This document shows positions 37,201 to 46,205 of a stretch of 64,000 bases of DNA, piece by piece. The DNA is from Portibacter lacus (GTDB lineage Bacteria > Bacteroidota > Bacteroidia > Chitinophagales > Saprospiraceae): assembly GCF_021533215.1 (NCBI RefSeq), contig NZ_JAJNKA010000003.1:124001-188000 (forward strand), given 5' to 3'. A program made the translations under genes and the position numbers. The notes under the pieces are model-generated. The model was not told the origin of the DNA. It did no database searches and saw nothing but the letters and a program-made list of their open reading frames with translations. The first letter of the stretch is position 1. Each line of letters starts with the position of its first letter.

Positions 37201-40200
37201 AGATGTTGGAACATTCAACTGTCCTGATACTGAAGGAGACCCAGTAGGATTATCCAATCCATAGTACTCCATACTCTTCATTTTACCGCCTCCTCCTAAA
37301 CTATTCGAACCAGCTGCTACATGAATGCCATCGCCTGATGCAATAGCTTGAGTTCCATGTCTTTCTGTAACTAAGTCCGGGCCAGAAGTCCAGGTGCCAG
37401 ATACCGGGTCTAGTATCTCTGTAGTTTTAACCGCATCTCCTACCGTATTTCCATTGAGATCCGTTTGTATCTCTCCACCGATCACGTATAGTTTATTTTG
37501 TAACACAGCTACAGATGGAGCAGCTCTAGGAGTAGGAATGTCTTGAGGTAAAGTACTCCATGAATCGGTATTAAAATCAAACACATCTACTTCTGCAATA
37601 AGCGGCGCAAAGGTTCCTCCATCTCCACCAGATAATCGTCCACCAGCTAGGTAAATTTTATCGCCTACGATTCCTGCATGAAAGTGATCTCTAGATCTTG
37701 GAGCATCCAGATTAGTTAATGCCGTCCATATTCCAGTAGCCGGATCAAACTCGTCAAACCACGGTACATACTGCCCGTTATGTCCTAATTGATTCCCGCC
37801 AATAATATAGAATTTGTCATTATACATCACAACTCCTGCAGATCCTCTTTGTCTTGCAGCTGGTATTTCAGGACCCATAGTCCATTCATTTGTAGCTGGA
37901 TTATAAGTGTATATATTTTCGGCAGGCATCTCATTTGGAAAGCCATTATCCATAAAAGCACTAATAACCCAAATTAACCCTTGATATTCAATCGCTTGGA
38001 AGTGATTAAAGGGCATCGGCGCTGAATTTGGTATAGAGGTCCACGTTTTTGTATCATAACTATAAACATCTAATGTGGTAGGGTTCTCACGACCGCCAAA
38101 CAAGTAGAATTTGTTACCAGCTTGTACAAATGAACATTCGTGTCTTGCTGTGTAATTCTCGTCATCAGATTGGTCGTTCCAAGCACTTGGAACACTTCCA
38201 TTGATAAGCCATGAGAAGGAAGCTGTTCCAGAAATACTATTGCTTTTAGAGACCGTAACTTCTACATTATAAGGACTGCCTACCAAAGCGGAGGAAGCTA
38301 CCGTTCCAAAAATTAATCCTGTAGTAGGTTCTATTTGCAATCCATCCGGTAGACCAGTTGCAGAATATGTATATGGCCCACTTGCACCTCCACTGGCTAA
38401 TACTGTTAGATTTACGACTTCATCTACATTGCTGGTTTGATCTGCAATTGTCTCAACAACAATTGGAAAACCTAGAATTTCAATTGCATTTATCAGCGGA
38501 TTTTCAACGTCATGCTCGAAGAGAATATTTAATTCATTATCCGTTACTGTCGCAGAATGTTGAATCATTCCACCAGTTTGATGCCCAAATTGAGCAACCG
38601 CATCAAATTTGTATTCTTTTTGTAAGCCTTCTATCAGTATATTAAATTGTCTATCCCCTTCTGAATCTGTTCCTGCATACCCATTTCCTAGATATAATCT
38701 AATGGTGTAATCACCATTTGGAACATCGAATGTCCACTCCATTTCAGGTTCCACAGGAGGATCCCATCTTTCACTTGCAAAGAGAGCGGTAGGGGCGTAT
38801 GATGGCAAGGAAGCATGTCTTTGAGTAATATTATGGGTAGAATGATTACCTGTATTGACTGCATAATCAATTCCATTAAATGTGCCCGACTGTGCTCCTG
38901 TAGCTGTAATTCCCAACCAATTCGGATTCGGAGCATCTGTAGCAGTAATGGTCGCACCATTAGCTCTAATTCTTAGAATCGGAACTGGATCTTCATTTAC
39001 ATTCACATCAAATTGTTGTTCAATGAAAAGTCCACCTTGATCTGTAGCTCTGATCGTTACTGAAGAGGACGCAGCTGATGACGTAAAACTGATCGTTAAT
39101 TGATCATTTGATATGGAGGCGCCAATACTGCTATTTGTATTTTCTTCAATGGTATAAGTGAGGTTAACATCTCCATCATTATCTTCAAAATAATTATTCA
39201 GATCGAAAGATTGGCTTGGAGCATTTAATGTGACATTGATATCATTAAGGGTTTGTTCGATCGTAGGTTGACTTCCTATGACATTCAGGTAGTCCCAAGT
39301 ACACTCTAATTCTTGATTACTAGCATTAGAAGTACCTATCAAACCTACGGCTAACGGAATATTGCTATTTTTTATCGCTGATAGAACGCTCCCCTGTGCA
39401 GTTAATGTTCCTACTGTTTGAAATATTTCTCCTTCTCCATAAGCATAAAGTGCTGTCACATTTCCGCTAACTGGGTCGATCGACATTCTGAAAACAACAT
39501 CATTTAGAGGTCTATTCTGAGTTGTAATATTGATAGTAATTGGCGTTTGTGGAGAATCATTGATTTCTTGTTGGAAAGTAATTCCACTTTTAGTCAATAC
39601 TAGTTTCATGTAATTGGACTGTGTCCCATCTCCTAAGAAAATTCCAACTTCTCCATTTGGAGTGTTTGCGTTTCCATAAAGTTGGAGCGGCGCATCAAAA
39701 TTCTGAGTTCTCCCTTCTACAATGAAACCTCCAGTACTTTCACTTACATTAACCCCATATTGAAATGCTTTACGTTGATTATTCGAGTTTCCTAATGCTG
39801 TGCCTTCTCCCATCTGCATGGTCATTGCTTCGATAGCACCACCTAATAAGTCATCCGGATTAGGGCCATCACCTTGAATATCAATCCACTCTATCCAATT
39901 AGGACCTGCACTTCCATTATTCATTAATCCTGTAAAACCAAGGCCTAAATATCCATTTAGCTCCGTATTTCCAGAGGCCAGTTCATTGATCACAGGTAAG
40001 TTAAAAGCATCAGATCCTCCGCTATGAAAATCACCAATCTGAAATGGATCATCTTTATCTAAGATTCCATCATTGTCATCATCATCGTCATTCAGATCAG
40101 ATACTAAATTACCGCCAGCATCTCGATCAAAATCGTTAGGCTGACTTCCTGCACTACAAATCACATCTTCATCTGCAACAGCAATCCCCTTATTATCTAT

Positions 40201-41973
40201 TTCATCTCCGTTCGTATATCCATCAAAATCGTAGTCCAAGTTTTCGTTATATAGTGGATCATTTGAGTCATAGCATTCAGCAACTGCATCAACTGGTTCT
40301 AGAATTTTCACATTTCCGTTGTAGGTTGCTACCCAGATCGTGCCTGGAAATGGATCATCATCTCCGTTACAGGTAATTCCTAGAGCATTTCCTCCTAAGT
40401 TAGTAACGAATGTTTCATCTAGATCTTCTAGACCTCCACCTGAAGTGAGCTGTACGCGTTTTATCACACCTCCATTCTTTCCAGCGATCAGATCCCCCTT
40501 CATAGCATTCCCGAAATTAGAAGCGGTATATTCATCTATACCATTTGTATTGTTACTCCATGTTGTCACCAAAACATCATCAGGACCATCTGGATTACTT
40601 CCACCTGGAGCCCTCCAATCTCCTTGTTCTGGCTGTGCTAGACTTACGGGTACAGGAGGCCAGTTAGCAGGTAAAGCAATACTAGCATCATTTGTAGAAC
40701 CAGGTGTAGAGCCATCTGGATCATAAACTTGTGTTCTAAAGACAGAATTTGTATTGGCATTTTCTGTTGGATTTGTAAATAAGCCTGCACCTGCCGGATT
40801 CGCTCTTACTGGACAAGGATGCCCTCCGTAAAAACTACCTAAAGCATAACTATGGATATCATTTGTAATCATTGTTAAATGATCCTTATTATTCACTTGC
40901 TCTCCTCCAATTGAACTAGAACTTCCTGGTTCAGAGGGGAGGTAATTATTGGTTACTGTTCCATCTATTCCTTCATTCTCAGGTAATCCTCCCCAACCGC
41001 CATTCGCTCCATTGTCTGTGGCAAAAACTTTCCCAAGTTCTGTTATGACTAGGTCATAGCTATTTCGGTAACCTGGTGAAAATATCTGCACTGGTCCATT
41101 GATCACAATCATTCCTTGATTAAGACCATCATTACCTCCCCACGGATCACCTATATCTATCGGTGAATAATTCGCATCATTTGGATCTTCAGAAGCTGGG
41201 CTACCGTTTGAAAAAACATTATCTCTAGTCGGATCGTCTAAAGTGGGTATATCATAAATGTATTGCCTACTTCCATCTGTCTTTATAGGCATTCCCTCGA
41301 GCTGAGTTAAATTAATTGATAAGAGAGCTGCAGACAAAGCATATTCTGTTGTCCAAGCAAAATTATCAGATGGAGCACCTGCATTCGCATGGCCACCTGA
41401 GCAAACGATCAAGTAATCTGTACTTCCTATTGTTACAAACTCTAATCCATTCGTAGCATGATTTTCTTCCGATCTAGACAGCCCTCGAACGATATCTACT
41501 ACATCCCAAGAATTCCCATTCTTTGTAAGTCGTGTGATGACTCCAGAATTTGTATCAAGGTTTTTATCGCCGCTAGGACCACCTACTCTAGAATCACTAG
41601 AGGTGACATATATGATTGGTGTTGCAGGAGTGCCGACAACTGTTAGTCCAGTGGCTTCTCTGCTGTTTCCAGTATGGCTGGAACCATCGTCATTGTGGTT
41701 TGGAATGTTTTTGACAAATAATAGTTCTTCTTCACTTGTCACTTCATAGTCATTCGGACCGTTCTTCACAACAGTAAAAATGTCGATGGTTCCATTCAGA
41801 TTCAAGACATATAGTCTATCATCAGGACCGAACATAAGTGACGTTCCGTTATTAACATCTTCATTTCCGTCAAAATTAAGATTCGATTGAGAAAAGTCTT
41901 GACTAACAAGAGAAGTCGATACAAGACATAGCAGTATAGCTACCGCATGGGTAATTGGTTTTAGGTGTTGCAC
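34228..41973 (-). CDS. Giant secreted multi-propeller/malectin protein with dockerin, cohesin and T9SS sorting domain (cluster gene 1)
   Basis: A 2581-residue protein with a signal peptide (cleavage near SLVS-QD). Residues to about 560 form a propeller recalling the glucose/sorbosone dehydrogenase fold (LMFGPDDRLYVLNLNGTI, VFATDNGANGGWGG). Next comes a short Asp-rich calcium segment (NDDDDDNDGILDKDD), a lectin-like or laminin-G-like domain, and Ig-like domains. Then malectin (LRIRANGATITATDAPN), a kelch propeller of about six blades (about 1290-1600; NKFYLFGGREN, DKFYIIGGNQ, NKLYVIGGEI), a second malectin (YRINAGGAIVSANDAPN), Ig-like and CBM-like domains (IIEAETDFVDGAGGW). The C-terminal set is a beta sandwich, a dockerin-like EF-hand pair (about 2279-2333; DANNSGAVTITDFS, DFNGSGGVTIGDFS), a cohesin (about 2361-2487), and a T9SS tag (LKVYPNPASDIVTVSI to NKKFIVE). 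It is the first gene of the five-gene cluster. Confidence 0.8.
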   Translation of the reverse strand: MQHLKPITHAVAILLCLVSTSLVSQDFSQSNLNFDGNEDVNNGTSLMFGPDDRLYVLNLNGTIDIFTVVKNGPNDYEVTSEEELLFVKNIPNHNDDGSSHTGNSREATGLTVVGTPATPIIYVTSSDSRVGGPSGDKNLDTNSGVITRLTKNGNSWDVVDIVRGLSRSEENHATNGLEFVTIGSTDYLIVCSGGHANAGAPSDNFAWTTEYALSAALLSINLTQLEGMPIKTDGSRQYIYDIPTLDDPTRDNVFSNGSPASEDPNDANYSPIDIGDPWGGNDGLNQGMIVINGPVQIFSPGYRNSYDLVITELGKVFATDNGANGGWGGLPENEGIDGTVTNNYLPSEPGSSSSIGGEQVNNKDHLTMITNDIHSYALGSFYGGHPCPVRANPAGAGLFTNPTENANTNSVFRTQVYDPDGSTPGSTNDASIALPANWPPVPVSLAQPEQGDWRAPGGSNPDGPDDVLVTTWSNNTNGIDEYTASNFGNAMKGDLIAGKNGGVIKRVQLTSGGGLEDLDETFVTNLGGNALGITCNGDDDPFPGTIWVATYNGNVKILEPVDAVAECYDSNDPLYNENLDYDFDGYTNGDEIDNKGIAVADEDVICSAGSQPNDFDRDAGGNLVSDLNDDDDDNDGILDKDDPFQIGDFHSGGSDAFNLPVINELASGNTELNGYLGLGFTGLMNNGSAGPNWIEWIDIQGDGPNPDDLLGGAIEAMTMQMGEGTALGNSNNQRKAFQYGVNVSESTGGFIVEGRTQNFDAPLQLYGNANTPNGEVGIFLGDGTQSNYMKLVLTKSGITFQQEINDSPQTPITINITTQNRPLNDVVFRMSIDPVSGNVTALYAYGEGEIFQTVGTLTAQGSVLSAIKNSNIPLAVGLIGTSNASNQELECTWDYLNVIGSQPTIEQTLNDINVTLNAPSQSFDLNNYFEDNDGDVNLTYTIEENTNSSIGASISNDQLTISFTSSAASSSVTIRATDQGGLFIEQQFDVNVNEDPVPILRIRANGATITATDAPNPNWLGITATGAQSGTFNGIDYAVNTGNHSTHNITQRHASLPSYAPTALFASERWDPPVEPEMEWTFDVPNGDYTIRLYLGNGYAGTDSEGDRQFNILIEGLQKEYKFDAVAQFGHQTGGMIQHSATVTDNELNILFEHDVENPLINAIEILGFPIVVETIADQTSNVDEVVNLTVLASGGASGPYTYSATGLPDGLQIEPTTGLIFGTVASSALVGSPYNVEVTVSKSNSISGTASFSWLINGSVPSAWNDQSDDENYTARHECSFVQAGNKFYLFGGRENPTTLDVYSYDTKTWTSIPNSAPMPFNHFQAIEYQGLIWVISAFMDNGFPNEMPAENIYTYNPATNEWTMGPEIPAARQRGSAGVVMYNDKFYIIGGNQLGHNGQYVPWFDEFDPATGIWTALTNLDAPRSRDHFHAGIVGDKIYLAGGRLSGGDGGTFAPLIAEVDVFDFNTDSWSTLPQDIPTPRAAPSVAVLQNKLYVIGGEIQTDLNGNTVGDAVKTTEILDPVSGTWTSGPDLVTERHGTQAIASGDGIHVAAGSNSLGGGGKMKSMEYYGLDNPTGSPSVSGQLNVPTSVVISAGGSAPVSLSNQAGNVGIIITGTTISGPDASEFILSESIDYGLLASGATRSINVIHTGSTEGKFANLTITYDVSGSVTIPISTGTSSAVTLYRINAGGAIVSANDAPNIDWSSDQASGTVGGSAVAGTPSPYVNITPPAFDKSYGIAFSGTNSTGYPDALFSTERYSDAANPNNMQWDFPVANGDYIVNLLFAEVWSGATEAGVRVFDVEIEGNTVLANFDQTDTYGHNVAGVESFNISVSDGNLDIDFIKNLQNPSIKGIEIISGAVIPNDPPIVTSPGIQNSAEGDVISLQIVATDVDPCFGLNYSASGLPPTLSIDPATGLISGTISESTSGGAFDETNGVLIIEAETDFVDGAGGWNLISGTPSFLAASTDHFGNTNGQTIDYDLNISTPGVYRLHMKSEFTGTIATEENDTWFKVANTPDVHFFTVQGGGLSSTTEFENILSGGTSTKTIYYPKGNGQGRPDHGSENPGNSGFFKIYRSGSGGNKWDAKTIDNNGFPVYAYFPNAGTYTIQMSERSAGHKIDRFALLHIDDVSTGVPTGTLNGAPSTKSAPGAADGSPYSVTVIVTDGCNPSASTQVVFDWNVFEAGSNSLEITCELQGRTDHSGTYHVQICDPSNGQSVLDDYFTANASGTMTILNTPVGNYDVLVSYNTYLSKAEAGVKLSAGANSLVFNVLSANELRAGDANNSGAVTITDFSILASSFDKISGDAGYNPNADFNGSGGVTIGDFSLLASNFENSGDDICVPPMAVGSVQVRTNEVKLREAPEDQVNYILSAANKINIQDEFSVTLTLLAEELAVDGSDLLLKYSPKTVEVVDVNLDEIDFGIVLKKEINEQEGFIRISLGSISNVPTGDIDLGKIRFRAVQPGQFKIKIDDVSEATSGGFILSRNDNEHIATIIAPVPELKVYPNPASDIVTVSIGKVYDHEEYTLELYNSQGQILMIDQIQAGHSKMIKVRSFPPGIYFVRAKNSESNYNKKFIVE

Positions 41974-42463
41974 AGGTCTTAAGGTTATGGTTTTTTAAAG
42001 TTGAAGTTAAGACTGGGGAAATCGAAACCTCTTGAACAATATTAGATAAATTACCGCAATATGGTGAAATAATAAATGTTAAATAATAACATATTTATTA
42101 TTCATATCTATAATATCTTGAAAACAAACAATTTAAAAATTAAAAAAATCAATATTTAATTTGTCCAACATGCGACCAAATCAAATATTTTACCGCTTTT
42201 ATTTGAATTTTACGATAACTCAATTGTGTAATTATTGAATTACTCACTCTATTTTACTTAGGAATGTACCTTTGATAACCTTTTAAAAAATCGAGGGACT
42301 AACTCGATTTTCTTTTAAATAAAGCCTAAATAACATCAGAAATAATACCCAAGATGCAACTTTTAATGCCTAAAATAGTTTGATTTTCACCTGAATTGAT
42401 ACAAAATTAACTAGATATAATTTCAGAAATACCATTAATAAGCGATTAGATAACCAAGGTCTT
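41974..42463. other. Divergent promoter region of the giant-protein cluster, 490 bp
   Basis: Very AT-rich. GTTA-AATAA-TAAC near 42078-42090 sits inside a longer imperfect inverted repeat (AATAAATGTTA facing TAACATATTTATT) at about 42070-42100; it could be an operator or simply AT-rich DNA. For the plus-strand gene at 42464, TTTG at 42379-42382 is followed 17 bases later by TACAAAAT, a good -33 box with only a partial -7 box. No exact promoter is seen for the minus-strand cluster and no gene is seen. Confidence 0.4.
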
Positions 42464-43297
42464 ATGAAGAAAATCATTTTATATTCAATATTAGGAGTAC
42501 TTGCAATCAGCCTTGGATGGTTAACGGTAGACTTAAGTCCTTCTATGCGTAGTTTTATCAAGTTAAGGGTCATTGAACAAGGGCCAAACATTACTTATTA
42601 TTTAGGTAATGGAGGAAATTCAGGCCTTATAATAGGCGCCAATGAAGCTGTTTTAATTGATACTAAGTTTGGGAGTTTCTCGAAAAAACTTCATAAAAGC
42701 GTCATCAAAAAAATAGGAGCTAAAAAATTGACCATTATTAATACCCACTACCATACCGATCATACTGGTGGAAATGCACTTTATGACGGTTCAGCTATCC
42801 TATCAGGTAATTATGGCGAATCATCATGGTTATTAGAAAATGACGTTAATACTCTACCAAGTCAATGGATTAAGACAGATACAACGCTAGATCTTGGAGG
42901 AATCAGCATTGAAATTATTCCAGTCGGTGCCAACCATACCAAACAAGATTTATTCGTCTATATTCCAGAAGAAAATGTGTTATTCACAGGTGACGTGTAT
43001 TCTCATCAAACGCATCCTGTTATCAAAGAAGGCAGTGAGCCGAATATTGAAAATTGGGAAAACACATTGAAAAAATTCGCAAATTCGGATCGTAGTATTG
43101 AGCAAGTTGTACCAGGACATGGAGACTTAGCAACAAAAACTGATCTATACACTGCTGCTGCTTACTTCGCTGATCTAAACCTTTTATCTAAAAAAGCATT
43201 TAAAAGAAAATATAAGCGATGGTACAAACTGCCATTTATGGCTACATCAGAGAAAAACTGGATTTATATTCAAAATCACAATGTTAAAAATCCTTAA
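42464..43297 (+). CDS. MBL-fold metallo-hydrolase, membrane-anchored or exported
   Basis: A 277-residue protein beginning with a single hydrophobic segment (KIILYSILGVLAISLGWLTV), either an uncleaved anchor or a signal. The metal motif HxHxDH is NTHYHTDHTGGN at about residues 91-102. Later ligands are in PVGANHTKQD, LFTGDVYSH and VPGHGD, as in glyoxalase II and class B beta-lactamase relatives. The fold binds one or two zinc ions and hydrolyses esters, amides or thioesters. The sequence gives no exact substrate and nothing here marks it as an antibiotic-resistance enzyme. It converges with the next gene, two bases between stops. Confidence 0.85.
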   Translation: MKKIILYSILGVLAISLGWLTVDLSPSMRSFIKLRVIEQGPNITYYLGNGGNSGLIIGANEAVLIDTKFGSFSKKLHKSVIKKIGAKKLTIINTHYHTDHTGGNALYDGSAILSGNYGESSWLLENDVNTLPSQWIKTDTTLDLGGISIEIIPVGANHTKQDLFVYIPEENVLFTGDVYSHQTHPVIKEGSEPNIENWENTLKKFANSDRSIEQVVPGHGDLATKTDLYTAAAYFADLNLLSKKAFKRKYKRWYKLPFMATSEKNWIYIQNHNVKNP

Positions 43298-43299
43298 GC

Positions 43300-45678
43300 C
43301 TAATCTATGGTTAATTTTAGAATCTGACTAGCACTTTTTGCTGACACAATAAGAACTTCGAAATTGCCTTTATCTACAATAAATGGACTTGCCAAAGTAT
43401 CCGTATAATTAGTAGGAGACGAAGGTATATTATTATCGCTGACTGATAAGAGTGTATAATAAATACCATTTGAAAGATTTCTAGCCAATACCCTAATGTT
43501 CATCCCTTGGTGATTTAAAGGGTCATGTGGAATAACTGTAACACTTATGGTGGAAATGGTGTCGCCATCTTCGAGGTAATTATTTAGGCCAACGGCTGTT
43601 TCTACATTACTTAAGTAGTCATCCCAATTGTGGAAATCGCCAGAATGAAACGTCCAAGATGATGGTCTGGGTTCAGCGATAACTTGTCCTCTATAATCCA
43701 ATGCAAGATTTTGAGTTGCTCTGTTTATTGCATTATCATGTTTAAGTTCAGGAAGGTAGAGTCTTCCGTTAATTCCTGCATAATCATATTCAAAATCTCC
43801 ATAAATAAGAGGTTTATCTGAATCAGAATTTTCAATAGAAAGTTTATTGCTTCCAGCTTCATTTCTCCCAGACATATAACCTATAAAAACATTACCATCA
43901 CCTGTATTATTATATCCAGCATAATACCCTACCATTGTGTTCTTATCTCCACCTTCATTCGAGTAACCGGCATAGGCACCAAGATTCGTATTCCACTTTC
44001 CGTACTGCAATAGATGCCCTGTCCAGAATCCAATGTTGGTATTCGCAACACCGCTATACATGAATGGAGTGGACAGCCATCCTAAAGAAGTATTTCCAGA
44101 ATTATTGTTAGCATCCAATCCTGTCGTTCGGTGACCTATATATGTATTTCCATTTTTACCTAAAGACAGCGCATGACCATTAAATGACATCACTTCATCT
44201 CCATTCACCGTAAAAATTAATGAATCTTCTGAAACATCTTCTTTGAATTCAATGTATGAATCACCATCATCATCCATTGGCAATGCACCGAATTGCTGCC
44301 ACTTAGCACCATTGTATCCCTCGAAAAAACCACTTCCGGAATTGTATCTTAGCACTCCAGCTGTTGCCTCCAGGTCATTATACCCAATTTTGATACGTCC
44401 CCCGACATCCAATACTTCATCAATACTATAAATACTTTTATTGATTCCCACTCTTCTATCAACTGTCATTTCAAGGGTCGGAAATCGAAATGAAGGGAAA
44501 GATACTTCTGGTTGGCTGTAGAACTGCAATTTGGAATTCGTCCATCTCATCTCTGCCTTTGATGCGCCATCTTTCATCATTCTAATCGTCGATCCCAGCT
44601 CACCTTCAAAATCTAATACACTTATATTATTACCCGAATAAATTCTGACATGACTCGTATCATTCTGGTTTTCGACTACCAATTCTTCGTTGGGATTGAG
44701 GGTACCTATTCCAATTCTTTCATTAGCAATAAATTCTTCTCCTAACATTTTATCGGTAGCCTTGATATTTCCGTTCACTTCCAGTTTTTCACTTGGAAGA
44801 TTACCCTCCACACCCACATTTACACCGATATTCCCATTTTTCAATATTAAAAGGGCATCATTCCCTTCTTCCTCATTTCCATTACCAATTTGGAACAAAG
44901 ATTCCTCTTCTTTCCATGAATCAGGAGTTTCTTCTCGGTGAACGTTGTATTGTCCTAGGACTGTAGATAAAAAAGACTGTGTCCATGTATTCCTACCCCA
45001 CAATGTGCTAAATTCTCCTCTACTATAATTCTGAAAACCCCATATTGTATTGAGTTTAGCAAGTGCGGTATTATGACTTCCCCAAACGGTTGATGTATCA
45101 CCTGATACCAAATTCGATATTCCCCACGTTGAAGAAACTTGTCCAGAAACATTGTTGTTAAATCCCCACACCGCACCACCTCCGCTAGACATTTCATTTC
45201 CTGCTCCCCAAGCTGCGGAACTCCCTCCTGATAAAGTATTGCCTCCTCCCCACACCATAGAATATGCACCGCTCACAAGATTATCCTTTCCACTAGCTGT
45301 TGAATAAATACCAGAAGCTGTTGTTGATCCACCCCATGAAGTTGCATGAGAAGCTAAAGCTTTCGTTCTATAACCAAAAGCTGTAGTATTCCAAGATGAT
45401 GCTTCATTCTCTCGTCCCCATGCTGTAGCCTGATTCTCAGAGGCAATGTTTTGCCTTCCCCAAGTTGTTGAGTAATCACCAATAGGTGAATTTGTTTCAA
45501 CTTCTCCCCAATTCATTTTGTGGTTATTAAAACTAGTGCTGTCTATACTTTGGTACAAAACCGTATTATTGTCAATAACAAGCTTTACATTTTCTGTATG
45601 ATTTTGTCCATATAATGTTGTCATATAGCACAGAAAAAAAATTGTAGTTAGTGCAAGGTAAGTTTTAAGTTTGCTCAT
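43300..45678 (-). CDS. Secreted protein with YadA-head-like WG repeats (tail-fibre/adhesin type)
   Basis: A 792-residue protein with a signal peptide (cleavage near TLYG-QN). Residues about 72-236 hold some ten 14-residue repeats with a WG pair and a following Asn or Thr, such as SMVWGGGNTLSG, SAAWGAGNEMSS, SSTWGISNLVSG and STVWGSHNTALA. These resemble the left-handed beta-roll head of YadA-type trimeric adhesins. The middle carries phrases known from Bacteroidota tail-fibre-like proteins (GNIGVNVGVEG, ERIGIGTLNPNEEL, SGNTSLGW, GDGNVFIGYMSGRNEAGSN, KPLIYGDFEYDYAGING). The C-terminal 150 residues are a separate beta domain. I see neither a T9SS tag nor an S74 peptidase. It is probably a trimeric surface or phage-tail-like fibre; which cannot be decided. 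Confidence 0.7.
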   Translation of the reverse strand: MSKLKTYLALTTIFFLCYMTTLYGQNHTENVKLVIDNNTVLYQSIDSTSFNNHKMNWGEVETNSPIGDYSTTWGRQNIASENQATAWGRENEASSWNTTAFGYRTKALASHATSWGGSTTASGIYSTASGKDNLVSGAYSMVWGGGNTLSGGSSAAWGAGNEMSSGGGAVWGFNNNVSGQVSSTWGISNLVSGDTSTVWGSHNTALAKLNTIWGFQNYSRGEFSTLWGRNTWTQSFLSTVLGQYNVHREETPDSWKEEESLFQIGNGNEEEGNDALLILKNGNIGVNVGVEGNLPSEKLEVNGNIKATDKMLGEEFIANERIGIGTLNPNEELVVENQNDTSHVRIYSGNNISVLDFEGELGSTIRMMKDGASKAEMRWTNSKLQFYSQPEVSFPSFRFPTLEMTVDRRVGINKSIYSIDEVLDVGGRIKIGYNDLEATAGVLRYNSGSGFFEGYNGAKWQQFGALPMDDDGDSYIEFKEDVSEDSLIFTVNGDEVMSFNGHALSLGKNGNTYIGHRTTGLDANNNSGNTSLGWLSTPFMYSGVANTNIGFWTGHLLQYGKWNTNLGAYAGYSNEGGDKNTMVGYYAGYNNTGDGNVFIGYMSGRNEAGSNKLSIENSDSDKPLIYGDFEYDYAGINGRLYLPELKHDNAINRATQNLALDYRGQVIAEPRPSSWTFHSGDFHNWDDYLSNVETAVGLNNYLEDGDTISTISVTVIPHDPLNHQGMNIRVLARNLSNGIYYTLLSVSDNNIPSSPTNYTDTLASPFIVDKGNFEVLIVSAKSASQILKLTID

Positions 45679-46205
45679 GATCAGTTCTATTTTATTAATG
45701 TATGAATCAGTGAAAAGTTAAAAGGCTTGACTTCAGAGGAATACTCTAATTTGGTGTGCATTTCTGGATATCTATTCCCCATACTATTTAGGAATTTGGT
45801 AAAACCTCAGCAGTAGTAATTCGCATATCTCGACTGATTTAATCTTGCGAGATTAATAAGACTAAAAACAAGATTTGAAAAATGATATCTAACGAGCTTT
45901 TCTTGGTATTCATATGAAGGAGTTCTTTTTGCTTATCTCCTTCAATATAAGTCGTAATTCATGTCCAAAAAATCAGCAATGTACAGTTGGCAACTATGAA
46001 TTCTTAATCTGATTTTTTCTTCATTTATTCGGAAAAGTATGTAGTGACCGGTGCACAGAACAGAACTGTTCAATCTGATTTAATATCTAAAACAATTAAG
46101 AACGACTAATCTTAAAGAAAAGAAAAAAAAAGCCATCCAATTTCCATTGGATGGCTTTAATATTTTCAAGAATTATCTTCTTTAATAATAAAGAAGTTCT
46201 TTCTT
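45679..46205. other. Intergenic region, 527 bp
   Basis: Contains the rpoC terminator at its right end. GAACAG-AA-CTGTTC at 46058-46071 is a perfect 6+6 inverted repeat that could be an operator, but no regulator is known for it and its spacing does not fit the LexA box GAAC-N4-GTTC. No gene is seen. Confidence 0.45.
46120..46158 (-). terminator. Terminator of the rpoBC operon
   Basis: On the minus strand, AGCCATCCAAT and ATTGGATGGCT form a perfect 11-bp stem with a 4-base loop, extended by A-T pairs, and a run of eight or more T follows. It lies about 50 bases after the rpoC stop and probably ends the secE-to-rpoC transcript. Confidence 0.93.

Noticed and set aside
20351-41973. A classical cellulosome
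   Set aside because: No glycoside hydrolase catalytic domain is visible in any of the five proteins, and single proteins hold both cohesin and dockerin.
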